NCBI RefSeq assembly: GCF_023476645.1
Contig: NZ_JAMCOJ010000001.1
Location: 496,001 to 560,000 of the forward strand
DNA from: Cellulophaga sp. 20_2_10
GTDB taxonomy: Bacteria > Bacteroidota > Bacteroidia > Flavobacteriales > Flavobacteriaceae
Reading direction: 5' to 3'
Length of the DNA: 64,000 bases
Shown: positions 1 to 7,474 of the stretch, one piece after another
Position numbering within the stretch: the stretch's first letter is position 1
Layout of the letters: each line of letters starts with the position of its first letter
Program-made: the position numbers and the translations under genes
The notes under the pieces: model-generated
What the model was told of the DNA's origin: nothing
The model's input: only the letters and a program-made list of their open reading frames with translations
Databases searched by the model: none

Positions 1-324
1 TTAAAAAAGGTGACCGAAGCAGATCCTAATATATCTTTCTTTACTATTGGTTTAGGTAGTGAAATTGATACTGAAATTTTAAAAGAACTTGGTAAAACAT
101 TTAGCGTTTTTGCTAGCAACAAAGAAGAATTAGAAACTACGTTTAATGAGATTTCTTCTAAAATATCTGAAAGAGCAAATAGTTTTTATTTATTTGAATA
201 CTGTACCCCTAAAAGAGATGGTAGTGGAACTAGTAATTTGGTAATACAAGTTAAAAACCAAAGCAGAGAAGGCGCTGTGCAAACTAAATTTAGTGCAGAC
301 GGTTTTACTGGTGGTTGCGAATAA
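1..324 (+). CDS. C-terminal fragment of a VWA-like (von Willebrand factor A) protein, cut by the window edge
   Basis: The frame is open from base 1, so only the last 107 codons are visible and the real start lies outside the window. The segment FFTIGLGSEID followed by an amphipathic helix resembles the last strand and helix of a VWA fold (a strand with a Gly-rich turn). Two cysteines follow, in FEYCTP and in the C-terminal GGCE, and may form a disulfide if the protein is exported. The MIDAS motif and any signal peptide would lie outside the window, so the function is unknown. A strong terminator follows 20 bases after the stop. The fold call is by resemblance only. Confidence 0.5.
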   Translation, partial: LKKVTEADPNISFFTIGLGSEIDTEILKELGKTFSVFASNKEELETTFNEISSKISERANSFYLFEYCTPKRDGSGTSNLVIQVKNQSREGAVQTKFSADGFTGGCE

Positions 325-344
325 AATATAAAATACATCTTACT

Positions 345-376
345 AAAAAGAGCTTCTAATAAGAAGCTCTTTTTTT
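345..376 (+). terminator. Intrinsic terminator after the VWA-like gene
   Basis: A near-perfect stem of AAAAGAGCTTCT with AGAAGCTCTTTTT around an AATA loop is followed by a run of seven T. It starts about 20 bases after the stop codon at 324. Confidence 0.85.
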
Positions 377-491
377 ATGTGCAAAAAGTAGGGTTTTCCT
401 AGCTATAGTTGTTATACTAACATACCAAGCAATTAAGATTTATATCTAAATACAATTGCAAACCAAGAACTAACACTATAACATATTTAAA

Positions 492-659
492 ATGGAAATC
501 TTAAAAGAAATTATTGACGAAAGTGCCATTGGCAACAAACCAGTTATTTACAAAGCATTTGTAATAAGTGTCTTTATTAGTATTGTATTAATTAGTATTA
601 CAATGCTAACCGCTATACTTAGAAATCCACAACAAGTAATTACAGGTTTTGGATATTAA
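492..659 (+). CDS. Small single-pass membrane protein, 55 aa, unknown function
   Basis: An ATG frame of 55 codons encodes a short acidic start (MEILKEIIDES), one hydrophobic helix at about residues 21-42 (rich in I, V, L and S) and a short polar tail ending in GFGY. It ends two bases before the stop codon of the convergent carboxypeptidase gene, so it fills the gap neatly. The upstream gene is closed by a strong terminator, so this gene must have its own promoter, although no exact TAnnTTTG box was found. It resembles the many small one-helix proteins of Bacteroidetes, but I do not recognise a family. Coding status is inferred from the tidy fit and the membrane helix. Confidence 0.5.
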   Translation: MEILKEIIDESAIGNKPVIYKAFVISVFISIVLISITMLTAILRNPQQVITGFGY

Positions 660-660
660 C

Positions 661-2136
661 TTACTTTTTTAGTATCAATCCGTTTGCAAAAGAACCTTTA
701 CCTGTATCTAAGTTTATTAAATAACCATTAATAACAGCATATACAAGCTTTCCGTTTTTCTCCAAAAAGAAATTAGGATTTTTACCTGGTGTTAATCGCA
801 TTGTTTTAGGCAATATAAAACTAGTGTCTACCATATGTAAAGGTATACTTGTGCTTTTAAGTTTAGCTGGCACTTTTAATAGAGGTATATACATAAAGCC
901 TTCTTTTAAGATAGAAAGCGCATCTAAACTATTAAATTGTTGTGCAGACTCTAATGTCTTTGGATATACTTTAGCGGGTATTACGGTATATCCAGATGCA
1001 TTAAAAGTAGTATAACCATAATAGGTAGATAAATCTCCTTGGTCTGCTACCTTACCCAAATTATAAAACTCGGTATGCTTAGGATCATCTATCTCTGTAT
1101 GGTTAATTCCTAAATCTAATTGATACGTCTTACCTAATAAGTTGTAACTAACATTCAACATTTTTAGATCGAACATTTTTTTATCATTTTCAGGAATTTT
1201 TTCATACGCGTCTATAGCTATTTTAGCATAAGAGCCATTTGCAATAGTATAAATCGCGGATAAAATAGAAACGTAATTTAGCTTACGTATTTCTTGTTTC
1301 TCTATATCATCATAATTACCACCAGATTCTATTAAAATAGCACTTGTACCCCATTTTTGTATATTATCTCCAAAAGCACGCGGTTCAAAATCATCATTAT
1401 AACGCCCAACTTGCCCTGGCGCATATTTTTGAACAATACTATTCATAAACACTATTACCTTCATAGCATTTGCACGCACATCATTAATATCTTTTTCATA
1501 GTTATATGCTGGCGCTAAATAAGATATTGTAGCGGGTTTATTTGTGCGTTCTGCATTGTAATACGTACTTTGGTCGTGTAGGTTAAAACCAAAATCGGCC
1601 TTAAGACTATCTCTTACTCTTTTTAATGTTCTACCCTCTGGAGATTGCAAATGCAAAGCATCTCTGTTTATATCTATTCCCAAGGTATTTCTGCGTGTAT
1701 AATACTCTGCCCCATCAGGATTAAGCATTGGTAAAAAGTGCAACGTTAAGTTGCTTAATATTTCTTTCTTTTCTTCTGAGAAGGAATTGGCATCTAAAAA
1801 ATTAAGAATATCAAAAATAGCCTGTGTTGCTGTAGGTTCATCTCCGTGCATTTGAGACCATAAAAATACATTAGTTTTACCCGTACCAATACTTACTAAA
1901 GAGATACTACGCCCTTCTATAGACTCCCCTACTTTGGAAACTTTAAATTTAGGATTGTTTGCAAATTTCTGTAGTAATGGCTGTATGTCCTTATGCTTAA
2001 TTCTTCGCTCTTTTAAACTACCTTCTTTATAGGTATTATACGTGCTAAATAAATTAGTCGTTATTTCTTTTTGTTGCCCGTAACTGCCAAATACAAAACT
2101 TAAAACACCAACTATACTAAGGACTAAAGGCTTCAT
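661..2136 (-). CDS. M14 family zinc carboxypeptidase, exported
   Basis: 491 aa. Residues 1-20 form a signal peptide ending in GSYGQ, so the enzyme is exported. The M14 zinc and catalytic set is visible: HGDE (His97, Glu100), third ligand His187 in FNLHDQ, substrate-binding RRN (149-150) and NRD (157-159), and the likely catalytic Glu270 in ESGG. The peptidase domain covers about residues 45-300. The C-terminal 190 residues are an extra domain without a recognised signature. M14 enzymes remove C-terminal residues from peptides or cleave cell-wall peptides, so a nutritional or wall-turnover role is likely. The gene is monocistronic and divergent from the serine hydrolase at 2224. Confidence 0.88.
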   Translation of the reverse strand: MKPLVLSIVGVLSFVFGSYGQQKEITTNLFSTYNTYKEGSLKERRIKHKDIQPLLQKFANNPKFKVSKVGESIEGRSISLVSIGTGKTNVFLWSQMHGDEPTATQAIFDILNFLDANSFSEEKKEILSNLTLHFLPMLNPDGAEYYTRRNTLGIDINRDALHLQSPEGRTLKRVRDSLKADFGFNLHDQSTYYNAERTNKPATISYLAPAYNYEKDINDVRANAMKVIVFMNSIVQKYAPGQVGRYNDDFEPRAFGDNIQKWGTSAILIESGGNYDDIEKQEIRKLNYVSILSAIYTIANGSYAKIAIDAYEKIPENDKKMFDLKMLNVSYNLLGKTYQLDLGINHTEIDDPKHTEFYNLGKVADQGDLSTYYGYTTFNASGYTVIPAKVYPKTLESAQQFNSLDALSILKEGFMYIPLLKVPAKLKSTSIPLHMVDTSFILPKTMRLTPGKNPNFFLEKNGKLVYAVINGYLINLDTGKGSFANGLILKK

Positions 2137-2191
2137 ACTATTATTAATTTAGATTACTGCAAGATAATGAATGGTATTAAGTAAAATCTAC

Positions 2192-2199
2192 TATTTTTG
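2192..2199 (+). promoter_or_regulatory. -7 box of the serine hydrolase promoter
   Basis: TATTTTTG matches the Bacteroidetes -7 element TAnnTTTG exactly and lies 24 bases before the ATG at 2224. The TTG that would open the longest frame (2197-2199) is the end of this box and so lies upstream of the expected transcript start. No clear -33 TTG was found. Confidence 0.5.
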
Positions 2200-2223
2200 A
2201 AAAAGAGATTAACCTATTCTAGT

Positions 2224-3561
2224 ATGAAAAATTTAAAAAGAGTTTTACTTGTTTTGTTTGTAGTTGTAATTGTAGCTGTAGTTTACAATTACCCTAAATT
2301 AAATATGATTTCTGGCTATGCAGCTAAAAATATGGCGTCTAATGTTTTTATTGCTGATAGATCTGCGGAAGATGTTACTGCGGTAGACAACAATGTACCA
2401 TTAATAAAACTAGCCGATTCTAAAGTAGATAAAGAATCTAAGAATGCTAGCTCATCAGTTTTTGGCTTAATGACGCGTAAAGCCGTTTATAGAGATGGTT
2501 TGGGAGCTGTTTTAGTTAATGATAATTACGATCCAACTAAATTTACGTTACAACCACATAGAGATTTTACAAAAACTGGTTTGCCTTTTCCTTATGGTGA
2601 TAAAGAGCAAAAGGACACTGTTTTTTCTACTATAGATTATACTGCTTTACAAAAAGCTATGGACCAAGGTTTCTCTAACCCAGATATTCAAAAAACAAGA
2701 AGTACAATTGTTATTTATAAAGATCAGATTATTGCAGAAAATTATGCAGGTGGCTTTACGGCCGATACTAAAATTTTAGGTTGGTCTATGACAAAAAGTA
2801 TTGTGTCTACTTTATATGGAATATTACAGTGTAACGGAAAATTAAACGTGAACCAACTTGCTCCTATTCCTGAGTGGCAAAACGATGACAGAAAAAACAT
2901 TACCTACAACCACTTACTGCGTATGCAAAGTGGTCTAGAGTGGGATGAAAATTATACTGAAATATCTGATGCTACTAAAATGCTTTTTTTAGAGTCTGAT
3001 ATGACACTGGTACAACAGAACAAAGAAGCTATAGCTAAACCAACAGAAATCTGGAATTACTCTTCTGGCACCTCTAACCTATTGTCTGGTTTACTAAAAA
3101 AGAACTTTAAAACACACCAGGAGTATTTAGACTTCCCTTATACTAGTTTAATAGATAAAATAGGAATGCACTCTATGCTAATTGAAGCAGATATGGAAGG
3201 CAACTACGTAGGTTCTTCTTACGGATGGGCAACTACTAGAGATTGGGCTAAATTTGGATTACTGTACCTACACAAAGGAAACTGGAACGGAGATAGAGTT
3301 TTTGATGCAGACTGGGTAGATTATGTAGCAAAACCTACTGCACACTCAGACGGTACTTATGGAGGGCATTTTTGGCTAAATGCAGAAGGTAGGTTCCCTG
3401 ATGTTCCTAGAGATATGTATTACGCCAGCGGATACCAAGGGCAGTATGTATTTGTAATTCCTTCTAAAGACTTAGTTGTTGTTAGAACTGGCTTGGCTAC
3501 CTATCCTATTTTTGATTTAAATGGATTTTTAGGTGGTATTGTAAAGGCTATTGAAGATTAA
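2224..3561 (+). CDS. Membrane-anchored serine hydrolase, beta-lactamase family (class C fold)
   Basis: 445 aa from the ATG at 2224; a longer frame from a TTG at 2197 starts inside the -7 box and is rejected. A single hydrophobic helix at residues 6-22 without a clear cleavage site suggests an N-terminal anchor with the domain in the periplasm. The nucleophile motif SMTK is at Ser188-Lys191. The second motif is in NYSSGTSN, and GGHFWLN near the C-terminus fills the place of the third (KTG-like) motif. The YSSG form is typical of the 6-aminohexanoate-dimer hydrolase/esterase branch of PF00144 rather than true beta-lactamases. Substrate unknown; an esterase, amidase or D-amino peptidase is possible. 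Confidence 0.85.
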   Translation: MKNLKRVLLVLFVVVIVAVVYNYPKLNMISGYAAKNMASNVFIADRSAEDVTAVDNNVPLIKLADSKVDKESKNASSSVFGLMTRKAVYRDGLGAVLVNDNYDPTKFTLQPHRDFTKTGLPFPYGDKEQKDTVFSTIDYTALQKAMDQGFSNPDIQKTRSTIVIYKDQIIAENYAGGFTADTKILGWSMTKSIVSTLYGILQCNGKLNVNQLAPIPEWQNDDRKNITYNHLLRMQSGLEWDENYTEISDATKMLFLESDMTLVQQNKEAIAKPTEIWNYSSGTSNLLSGLLKKNFKTHQEYLDFPYTSLIDKIGMHSMLIEADMEGNYVGSSYGWATTRDWAKFGLLYLHKGNWNGDRVFDADWVDYVAKPTAHSDGTYGGHFWLNAEGRFPDVPRDMYYASGYQGQYVFVIPSKDLVVVRTGLATYPIFDLNGFLGGIVKAIED

Positions 3562-3686
3562 TAAGGTACACCTAAGTAAACAGACACACATAAGAACTAC
3601 AACATAGTTATCTACAGTAACCACATATTAGAACACATTGACAACATAAAGTTTTTTATACCTTATACTCGCTATATATTAGTGGT

Positions 3687-3768
3687 ATAGTTAGTTAGAA
3701 TAAAGATTTTCATTTTCATATAGTGTTCTCGTAAAAAGAGCCTTGTCTTTGTCGACAAGGCTCTTTTT
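3687..3768 (+). ncRNA. Predicted small RNA, copy A (about 82 nt)
   Basis: The 5' end is set from the -7-like box TATATTAG (3675-3682), itself 17 bases after a T6 tract that sits at the -33 position. The RNA has an unpaired, U-rich 35-base block (3706-3740) and ends in a 15-bp hairpin, AAAAAGAGCCTTGTC with GACAAGGCTCTTTTT (3733-3747 and 3754-3768), a good intrinsic terminator. A palindrome CGCTA-TATAT-TAGTG (3670-3684) with outer pairs ATAC/GTAT overlaps the -7 box; it is either an operator or, if transcription starts earlier, a 5' hairpin. I know of no named family that this matches. Confidence 0.5.
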
Positions 3769-3951
3769 CATTTTAGAAACTTTTTGTCTCATGTATGAAG
3801 GGCGTGTTATTACATAAATTAATACAACCATAATAGAATAAAAATAGAGCTAAAAAAAGCATTACAACAGAAACACCTTACATCACCACAAATAAGAAAC
3901 ACTTTACAACATATAGTTTTTAAAATTAAAGAAGCGCTATATATTAGCGGT

Positions 3952-4033
3952 ATAGTTAGTTAGATTAAAAATTTTCATTTTCATATAGTGTTCTCGTAAA
4001 AAGAGTCTTGTTTTTGTCGACAAGACTCTTTTT
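3952..4033 (+). ncRNA. Predicted small RNA, copy B (about 82 nt)
   Basis: Same layout as copy A: T5 tract, 18 bases, TATATTAG (3940-3947), the identical 35-base block (3971-4005), then a 14-bp terminator hairpin (3998-4011 with 4020-4033). Relative to copy A, one stem pair changed from C-G to T-A, keeping the pairing. The palindrome over the -7 box is a perfect CGCTA-TATAT-TAGCG (3935-3949). Confidence 0.5.
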
Positions 4034-4206
4034 CATTTTAGAAACTTTTTTTTGTAATCTATATCACTAGCCTTAGAATGGTGTTTTGCACTACTAAAAA
4101 CATATTTTAAAAACGCTAACAACAAAATAGCGTATACTCACAACAAATACGAGTTAGTTTACAACATTAAATTTTTAAAACCTTATAGTCACTCTATATT
4201 AGGAGT

Positions 4207-4289
4207 GTTATTAAATAAGAAATAAAATTTTCATTTTCATATAGTGTTCTCGTAAAAAGAGTCTTGTTTTTGCCGACAAGACTCTTTTT
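4207..4289 (+). ncRNA. Predicted small RNA, copy C (about 83 nt)
   Basis: Same layout: T5 tract, 18 bases, TATATTAG (4195-4202), the identical 35-base block (4227-4261) and a 14-bp terminator hairpin (4254-4267 with 4276-4289). The palindrome flanking the -7 box has a different sequence, CACTC (4190-4194) with GAGTG (4203-4207), but still pairs perfectly. The stretch between the -7 box and the 35-base block is the most diverged of the three copies. Confidence 0.5.
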
Positions 4290-4355
4290 CATTTTAGATC
4301 TTTACTATCCTAAAGTCTACTTCTTAGAAATACACCTCTCTGTAGTTCTGTAAAA

Positions 4356-4387
4356 CAAAAAAAGTGCTCAATTAAAATTGAACACTT
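4356..4387 (-). terminator. Terminator of the DEAD/DEAH helicase gene
   Basis: AAGTG-C-TCAATT pairs with AATTGA-A-CACTT (4362-4387) with one mismatch and is flanked on the minus strand by a T-rich tract (A-run at 4356-4361 on the plus strand). It begins about 25 bases past the stop at 4413 and separates the helicase from the triple repeat. Confidence 0.75.
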
Positions 4388-4412
4388 CTTTTTATATATA
4401 CAATCTATAAAA

Positions 4413-5966
4413 TTATTCTTCTGGCGGAAATCCGTGTATTTCTTCAAAAACTTGATCAAAATTTTCTCTTAAGTAAGCCGTTAACCTTTTCTTATAATCG
4501 TCTTTTAACCAACTTAAAAAGTTAAACGTACTTCTACTTATACATTTTGCATATACTTGTATACGGTAATCAATATCAACATCTAATAATTTAGCCAAAG
4601 CTAAAGCATCATAAACATCTTCACTGTTCTCTATACATATCTTTGCGTGCTGTTCTATAGATCTTTCTAAAACTACTTTAGAAGATTCTCCTCCAGATAC
4701 AGCGCTTATGTATGTTTCCTTTATATCAAAATATACTTCTTCCGATTTTTCAAATTCTTTACGAATTTCCTCTGGCATCTCGTGCTTAAAGGTACTTTCT
4801 ATATCTTCATCGTTCTTTAGACGATCCATATAGAAATTAGGATTACTAAAGATTGTTTGCCAATCTAAATCTGCTCCCCAAGGACCAAATCTATGGTAGT
4901 TATTACCTAAATCTATTACCGTAAATTTAGATTTATTATTTAAAATACGAGAACCACGACCTATCATCTGGTAATACAGGGTTAAAGACTTAGTTGCTCT
5001 GTTTAGTACAATAGTATCAATTGTTGGCTCATCAAAACCAGTAGTTAAAATACTTACAGATGTTAATATAGCATCTGGCGTTTCTTTAAACCACTTTAAT
5101 ATTTGTTTACGTTGTTTTTTTGTAGCTGTATTATCTAAATGCATTACAGGATACCCTGCATCTTTAAAGGTATAATAAACCTGTATAGAGGTATTAATAC
5201 CGTTGTTAAAGATAAGTGTCTTCTTATTTTTAGAATGCTCTTTATAAGCCTCCATTAACTTATCTAGCATTGCAGAACTAGAATATAAATCTTCAGAAGA
5301 CTTTACAGTATAATCACCATTAGAACCAATCTCTAAAGATGTTAAACCCATATTGTATTGATGAACATCTGCACGTGCTAAAAATTCGTTCTCTATAAGA
5401 GATCCAATACTTTCACCAGTAATTAATTCATCATAATTATCTTTCATTGGTAAGTTCTTGTTAGAACTTAAAGGTGTAGCTGTTACTCCTAAAACAAAAG
5501 AATTATCAAAAAATTTAAAAAGCTTTGTAAATGAATTGTAATGCGCCTCATCTATAATTACAAGACCAATATCAGAAATATCTAACATACCATCGTTTAA
5601 ACGATTGTTAAGTGTCTCTACCATTGCCACAAAACAGCCATACCTTTCTTGATCTTCTAAATTTGCTGTACTGTTTACTACTTTGTTAATTACCCCAAAA
5701 CTATCTAACATTTTAGATGTTTGGTTACAAAGTTCTACACGGTGAGTCATAATTAACACCTTCTTTTGATGGTGCTTTAGGTATTGCCTTACTATTTCAG
5801 AAAAAATAACTGTTTTACCACCACCTGTAGGTAATTGATAGAGTAAGTGATGATCATCTGGAGCTGTTTCAAAACGCTGAAAAATCTCATTTAGGGCTCC
5901 TCTCTGATAGTCATAAAGTTCCTTATCTGTCTTTTTTTCTTGTAATTCAAAAGCAGTCTTCGTCAT
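4413..5966 (-). CDS. DEAD/DEAH-box superfamily 2 helicase
   Basis: 517 aa from the ATG at 5966. A longer frame starts at 5999, but an exact TAnnTTTG box (5996-5989) lies between the two, and the ATG at 5966 has AAAGGA just upstream. Walker A is LPTGGGKT (45-52), motif II is DEAH (139-142), and the helicase C domain has the motif VI region YQMIGRGSR. The family (ResIII/UvrB-like helicase core plus helicase C) hydrolyses ATP to move on or unwind nucleic acid. The last about 130 residues are acidic and unassigned. It stands alone, not next to restriction or defence genes, so a housekeeping DNA or RNA role is likely. Confidence 0.85.
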   Translation of the reverse strand: MTKTAFELQEKKTDKELYDYQRGALNEIFQRFETAPDDHHLLYQLPTGGGKTVIFSEIVRQYLKHHQKKVLIMTHRVELCNQTSKMLDSFGVINKVVNSTANLEDQERYGCFVAMVETLNNRLNDGMLDISDIGLVIIDEAHYNSFTKLFKFFDNSFVLGVTATPLSSNKNLPMKDNYDELITGESIGSLIENEFLARADVHQYNMGLTSLEIGSNGDYTVKSSEDLYSSSAMLDKLMEAYKEHSKNKKTLIFNNGINTSIQVYYTFKDAGYPVMHLDNTATKKQRKQILKWFKETPDAILTSVSILTTGFDEPTIDTIVLNRATKSLTLYYQMIGRGSRILNNKSKFTVIDLGNNYHRFGPWGADLDWQTIFSNPNFYMDRLKNDEDIESTFKHEMPEEIRKEFEKSEEVYFDIKETYISAVSGGESSKVVLERSIEQHAKICIENSEDVYDALALAKLLDVDIDYRIQVYAKCISRSTFNFLSWLKDDYKKRLTAYLRENFDQVFEEIHGFPPEE

Positions 5967-5988
5967 AGTATCCTTTTCTGTTGGGGTG

Positions 5989-5996
5989 CAAAAATA
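5989..5996 (-). promoter_or_regulatory. -7 box of the helicase promoter
   Basis: The minus strand reads TATTTTTG, an exact TAnnTTTG, 22 bases before the ATG at 5966. It places the alternative ATG at 5999 upstream of the transcript start. Confidence 0.5.
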
Positions 5997-6075
5997 CATT
6001 CTTTAGTGCGTTTTACACGAATAAATAGGTAAAAAACTACTTATAATTTTTAAAAAAAGGAGTATGTCCCAAAAA

Positions 6076-7011
6076 TTAAGACTTTCGTCCTATACGATTT
6101 GAAAATCTAGAAAATATCATGATTTTTTTCTTTGTATTAATAAAATAGACTCCTGTTAAAAGTACTACTGCTGCTGCTGCTGATTGCGTTGTAATATTTT
6201 CGTCTAAAAAATACCACCCCAATAGTAATGCGATAATAGGATTTACATAGGTAGAAGTTGCTACTTTTTCTGGAGAAACAAACTTTAATAAGTAGTTAAA
6301 AGAAGTAAATGCAACTATGCTCCCAAATACAATTAAAAGTACCATTGCCATTTGTGTTTTTCCCTCCCATTCTGTTGGTAATGACCAAGTTTCTCCAAAA
6401 CAAAAACTAGCTATTAATAAAAAGAAACCCCCAGATAACATTTGGTAACCTGTGTTTACAAAGTAATTCCTTGGTAAGTCTGCCCTAGCTACAAATAAAC
6501 TACCACTAGACCAACTTACCATACAAATAAATATCATAATCATACCCAATAAGGATCCCTCTTGACTAACAACTTGTTTTTGACTTACTAATAAATAAAT
6601 ACCGATAATACCTAAACAAACACCAACAATAGACATTGGTTGTATTTTTTTACCTTGAAAAATTCTCATTAACAACAAGACTACTAATGGCTGTGCAGAT
6701 ATTTCTAGTGCTGCAAAACCACTGTCTACATAACGTAAAGCCCATACTACTACTCCGTTTCCTAAGGCTAAAAATAAAAATCCTGCTATTACCGTATTTC
6801 GTAATTGTTTTGCTGTTACTTTTATTTCTAGCTTTAAAAATTTACTAATAATAAAAACAAGTATCCCTGCAGTAATAAAACGTATGGCCGCCAACATAAA
6901 AGGAGGTAACTCTGTTACTGCAATTTTATTTAATAAATAGGTAGACCCCCATATAACATAGATCGAGAAAAAAGCTAAAACTATTAGCGTTGTGTTAGAT
7001 GATTTACTCAT
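6076..7011 (-). CDS. EamA-family (drug/metabolite transporter) inner-membrane exporter
   Basis: 311 aa with about ten hydrophobic helices arranged as two five-helix EamA repeats; the start IYVIWGSTYLLNKIAV carries the WGS motif typical of the family. These transporters export amino acids, nucleosides or small drugs across the inner membrane; the substrate cannot be read from sequence. The C-terminal tail is short and basic (KKKIMIFSRFSNRIGRK). It lies between the helicase gene and the divergent GNAT-pirin string. Confidence 0.88.
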   Translation of the reverse strand: MSKSSNTTLIVLAFFSIYVIWGSTYLLNKIAVTELPPFMLAAIRFITAGILVFIISKFLKLEIKVTAKQLRNTVIAGFLFLALGNGVVVWALRYVDSGFAALEISAQPLVVLLLMRIFQGKKIQPMSIVGVCLGIIGIYLLVSQKQVVSQEGSLLGMIMIFICMVSWSSGSLFVARADLPRNYFVNTGYQMLSGGFFLLIASFCFGETWSLPTEWEGKTQMAMVLLIVFGSIVAFTSFNYLLKFVSPEKVATSTYVNPIIALLLGWYFLDENITTQSAAAAVVLLTGVYFINTKKKIMIFSRFSNRIGRKS

Positions 7012-7038
7012 TATAAGGAGGCTAAAATATTAATTCTG

Positions 7039-7046
7039 CAAAAGTA
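7039..7046 (-). promoter_or_regulatory. -7 box for the EamA exporter gene
   Basis: The minus strand reads TACTTTTG, an exact TAnnTTTG, 27 bases before the ATG at 7011. No convincing -33 TTG was seen. Confidence 0.45.
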
Positions 7047-7150
7047 AGAATAAGTTTTAAGTAATGAATTACAGCTATATTAAATAGACAAAACAAGTTG
7101 CTTTTATTACGTTCTTAACATAGATCAATGCAAACAAGTGTAATGCTTAT

Positions 7151-7158
7151 TAAATTTG
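7151..7158 (+). promoter_or_regulatory. -7 box for the GNAT-pirin operon
   Basis: TAAATTTG matches TAnnTTTG exactly, 19 bases before the ATG at 7178. It is the only good box ahead of the four-gene string. Confidence 0.5.
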
Positions 7159-7177
7159 TTGTAAATAAGATTAGAAT

Positions 7178-7474
7178 ATGGAGTACAAACTAATTAATAA
7201 CACAGAAAAAAGCAGATTTGAGGTACACGTTGGTCCTTATACTGCTATTGAAGAATACAAACTTTTTGATGGTGGTATTTCTTATATACATACAGAAGTT
7301 CCTAAAGAACTTGCTGGCAAAGGGGTTGGTTCTTTTATAGCCAAGTCTATTTTAGAATATGCAATTACAAACAAGTTAAAAGTAAAACCATATTGCACGT
7401 TTATAAAAAGTTATATCGATAAACATCCTGAATATCAAAAAATCTCAGTTTTTCATAATAAAAACTTACAATAA
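7178..7474 (+). CDS. Small GNAT-fold N-acetyltransferase (YjdJ / Acetyltransf_CG type)
   Basis: 98 aa. The family is recognised from FDGGISYIHTEVPKEL, the acetyl-CoA loop GKGVGSFIAK (about 50-59) and the closing PYCTFIKSYIDKHPEY. This compact type is half the usual GNAT length and is normally a stand-alone protein of about 90-100 residues, so it is complete. Substrates are not known for the family. The stop TAA overlaps the ATG of the next gene by one base (TAATG), so translation of GNAT and the first pirin is probably coupled. Confidence 0.85.
   Translation: MEYKLINNTEKSRFEVHVGPYTAIEEYKLFDGGISYIHTEVPKELAGKGVGSFIAKSILEYAITNKLKVKPYCTFIKSYIDKHPEYQKISVFHNKNLQ

Larger units (their letters stand above)
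3638..4300. repeat. Three tandem copies of a ~143-bp element, period about 260 bp, in an 850-base gene-free gap
   Basis: The gap 3562-4412 holds three copies at 3638-3780, 3903-4045 and 4158-4300. Each has, in order, T[TG]/[TT]ACAACAT, a T5-6 tract, a palindrome around TATATTAG, a 35-base block identical in all three (3706-3740, 3971-4005, 4227-4261; begins ATTTTCATTTTCATATAGTG), a 14-15 bp hairpin and T5CATTTTAGA. The DNA between copies (about 110-120 bp) is not conserved. No terminal repeats or transposase are present. The copies look like tandem duplicates kept for their RNA or regulatory content. Confidence 0.85.

Noticed and set aside
2197-2223. TTG start of the serine hydrolase
   Set aside because: The TTG is the end of the -7 box TATTTTTG; ATG at 2224 starts the anchor helix.
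3638-4300. Triple repeat as CRISPR array or insertion sequence
   Set aside because: Only three units with 260-bp period and spacers not of uniform size, no cas genes, no terminal repeats or transposase.
5967-5999. Longer helicase start at 5999
   Set aside because: It lies upstream of the exact -7 box TATTTTTG at 5996-5989; the ATG at 5966 has an AAAGGA just before it.
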